Shown: piece after piece, positions 47,247-48,047 of the stretch
How the letters are laid out: each line of letters opens with the position of its first letter
Numbering within the stretch: position 1 is the first letter of the stretch
Assembly: GCF_000702305.1 (NCBI RefSeq)
Contig: NZ_JNLC01000005.1
Location: 1-48,047, forward strand
Direction: 5' to 3'
DNA length: 48,047 bases
Source of the DNA: Allobosea sp. 117
Lineage (GTDB): Bacteria; Pseudomonadota; Alphaproteobacteria; Rhizobiales; Xanthobacteraceae
Program-made: the position numbers and the translations under genes
The notes under the pieces: model-generated
Told to the model about the DNA's origin: nothing
The model's database searches: none
The model's input: only the letters and a program-made list of their open reading frames with translations

Positions 47247-47510
47247 ACGCAAGACAGGATCGCTTCTGCTGTTATGGCAAAGGACCAAACCCGGGGGCAA
47301 GGACGGGCGAAGGCGGCTCCCATGGAATCGCCGCAGAAGGACGTGCCGCTCCAGGTCATGGTCCCTACGCCGGTCCGCCGCCAGCTCGCTCTTCTCTGCG
47401 CCGAGCGGGGCGAATCGATGAGGACGATCGTCCTGCGGGGCTTGCGGACCCTTGGCGTTGAAATCGACGAGGCAGAACTCGTCGATCGACGCGGAAGGCG
47501 CCGGGGATAG
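47241..47510 (+). CDS. Ribbon-helix-helix-type small protein upstream of ietA
   Basis: The product is 89 residues. After a basic, flexible N terminus comes VPLQVMVPTPVRRQLALLCAERGESMRTIVLRGLRTLGVEI, a strand followed by two helices as in ribbon-helix-helix DNA-binding proteins of plasmid partition and control loci. It ends 4 bases before the ATG of the ATPase gene, so it is the first gene of the RHH-ietA-ietS unit. It is likely the repressor of the cassette, or a DNA-binding partner. Confidence 0.75.
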   Translation: MSTQDRIASAVMAKDQTRGQGRAKAAPMESPQKDVPLQVMVPTPVRRQLALLCAERGESMRTIVLRGLRTLGVEIDEAELVDRRGRRRG

Positions 47511-47514
47511 CGTT

Positions 47515-48047
47515 ATGGCCCGCAGCGATCTTCTCATAAGCCTCGTGAAGGCCGGTGTCACGGGCGATAACCGGACCCTGCGGCGGACCGTCGAAGCGAT
47601 TGTCGCCGAAGAGCGGGCCAAGCAACACAATGTGTTGGCGGACCGCCTGGAAAAAGTTGTGGAGATGCCACCTGTGAACGGTATGGCCAACGTCCCGCGC
47701 CTCCCCGTCGAGCCCAATGGCCGCGGCGCGCGGGAATTCATCATGGAAATTTCGCCGCGGCGCCGTCTGGACGAGCTTGTGCTGCCCGATCTTACGAAGC
47801 TGGCGGCATCACAACTGATCGAAGAGCAGCAGCGCGCCTCACTGCTGCGCTCCCACTCGCTTGAGCCGCGCCATCGCGTGCTTTTGGTGGGCCCACCGGG
47901 GAACGGTAAGACCACGCTGGCGGAAGCCATCGCTGAAAGCCTCGCCGTGCCGTTTTTCGTGGTGCGCTATGAGGCGATGATCGGCAGCTTTCTCGGGGAG
48001 ACCGCCGCGCGGCTTCGGCGGGTTTTTGACTATGCACGGACGACGCC
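47515..48047 (+). CDS. ietA: AAA+ ATPase, IetA-like (5' part; continues at position 96)
   Basis: This is the start of the gene whose end lies at 1-588. The N-terminal 120 residues are a helical extension (MARSDLLISLVKAGVTGDNR and on), followed by VLLVGPPGNGKTTLAEAI, the Walker A motif (126-134, Lys132). Bases 47953-48047 are the same DNA as 1-95, and the frame is continuous across the join (533 plus 493 bases, 342 codons including stop). The ATG lies 4 bases after the RHH gene. Confidence 0.85.
   Translation, partial: MARSDLLISLVKAGVTGDNRTLRRTVEAIVAEERAKQHNVLADRLEKVVEMPPVNGMANVPRLPVEPNGRGAREFIMEISPRRRLDELVLPDLTKLAASQLIEEQQRASLLRSHSLEPRHRVLLVGPPGNGKTTLAEAIAESLAVPFFVVRYEAMIGSFLGETAARLRRVFDYARTT
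47953..48047. repeat. Terminal redundancy, copy 2
   Basis: Identical to 1-95; see the first copy. It should be removed when the circle is closed. Confidence 0.93.

Overview
The window is one circular plasmid written out linearly. Its last 95 bases (47953-48047) are identical to its first 95 (1-95), and joining the ends restores an AAA+ ATPase gene that is cut at both edges. The molecule would be 47,952 bp. A repABC replication and partition operon, a Ti-plasmid-style traI-trb conjugation operon, CTTG-type heat-shock promoters and high G+C coding sequence point to an alphaproteobacterium, most likely Hyphomicrobiales (Rhizobiales). I cannot name a genus. I saw no rRNA, tRNA or CRISPR array.

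Layout. (1) 47241-48047 joined to 1-3738: a ribbon-helix-helix gene, an AAA+ ATPase and a subtilisin-like protease that look like the IetA/IetS plasmid-stability and anti-phage pair, and a small uncharacterised gene. (2) 3981-9942: plasmid maintenance and accessory genes. These are a winged-helix protein with a decayed nucleotidyltransferase-like partner, an ScpB homologue with a DUF1403 protein, a Phd/VapC toxin-antitoxin pair, a tyrosine recombinase and two unknown genes. (3) 10003-13873, minus strand: repA, repB, repC, with an incA-type antisense RNA and two parS-like palindromes. (4) 14258-24424, plus strand: a LuxI-type autoinducer synthase (traI) followed by trbB, C, D, E, J, K, L, F, G, H, I, a full mating-pair-formation set. 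I found no relaxase, coupling protein, TraR or TraM. (5) 24425-33500: a scarred region with an AT-rich gap, a TctC-like binding protein, a truncated molybdopterin oxidoreductase, an IS91-type transposase fragment, a 3.2-kb Tn3-family element without resolvase, a quinone oxidoreductase and a LysR pseudogene. (6) 33521-45960: a protein-quality-control island with htpG, three hsp20 genes, groES-groEL, a DegP-type protease, an NDUFS4-like protein, an SPW membrane protein, a glycosyltransferase, a glycogen-debranching-type enzyme and small genes. (7) 46140-47240: mostly decayed sequence leading back to region 1.

How it fits together. RepABC and the two toxin-type modules would keep the plasmid in the population. 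The trb operon would build the mating channel, but DNA processing must be supplied by another replicon if transfer happens at all. The cargo is the heat-shock island. Its genes carry RpoH-type promoters, and two hsp20 genes have nearly identical leaders ending in ROSE-type hairpins that cover the ribosome binding site; a similar hairpin precedes groES. This resembles in concept the transmissible stress-tolerance loci of gammaproteobacteria, with a different gene set.
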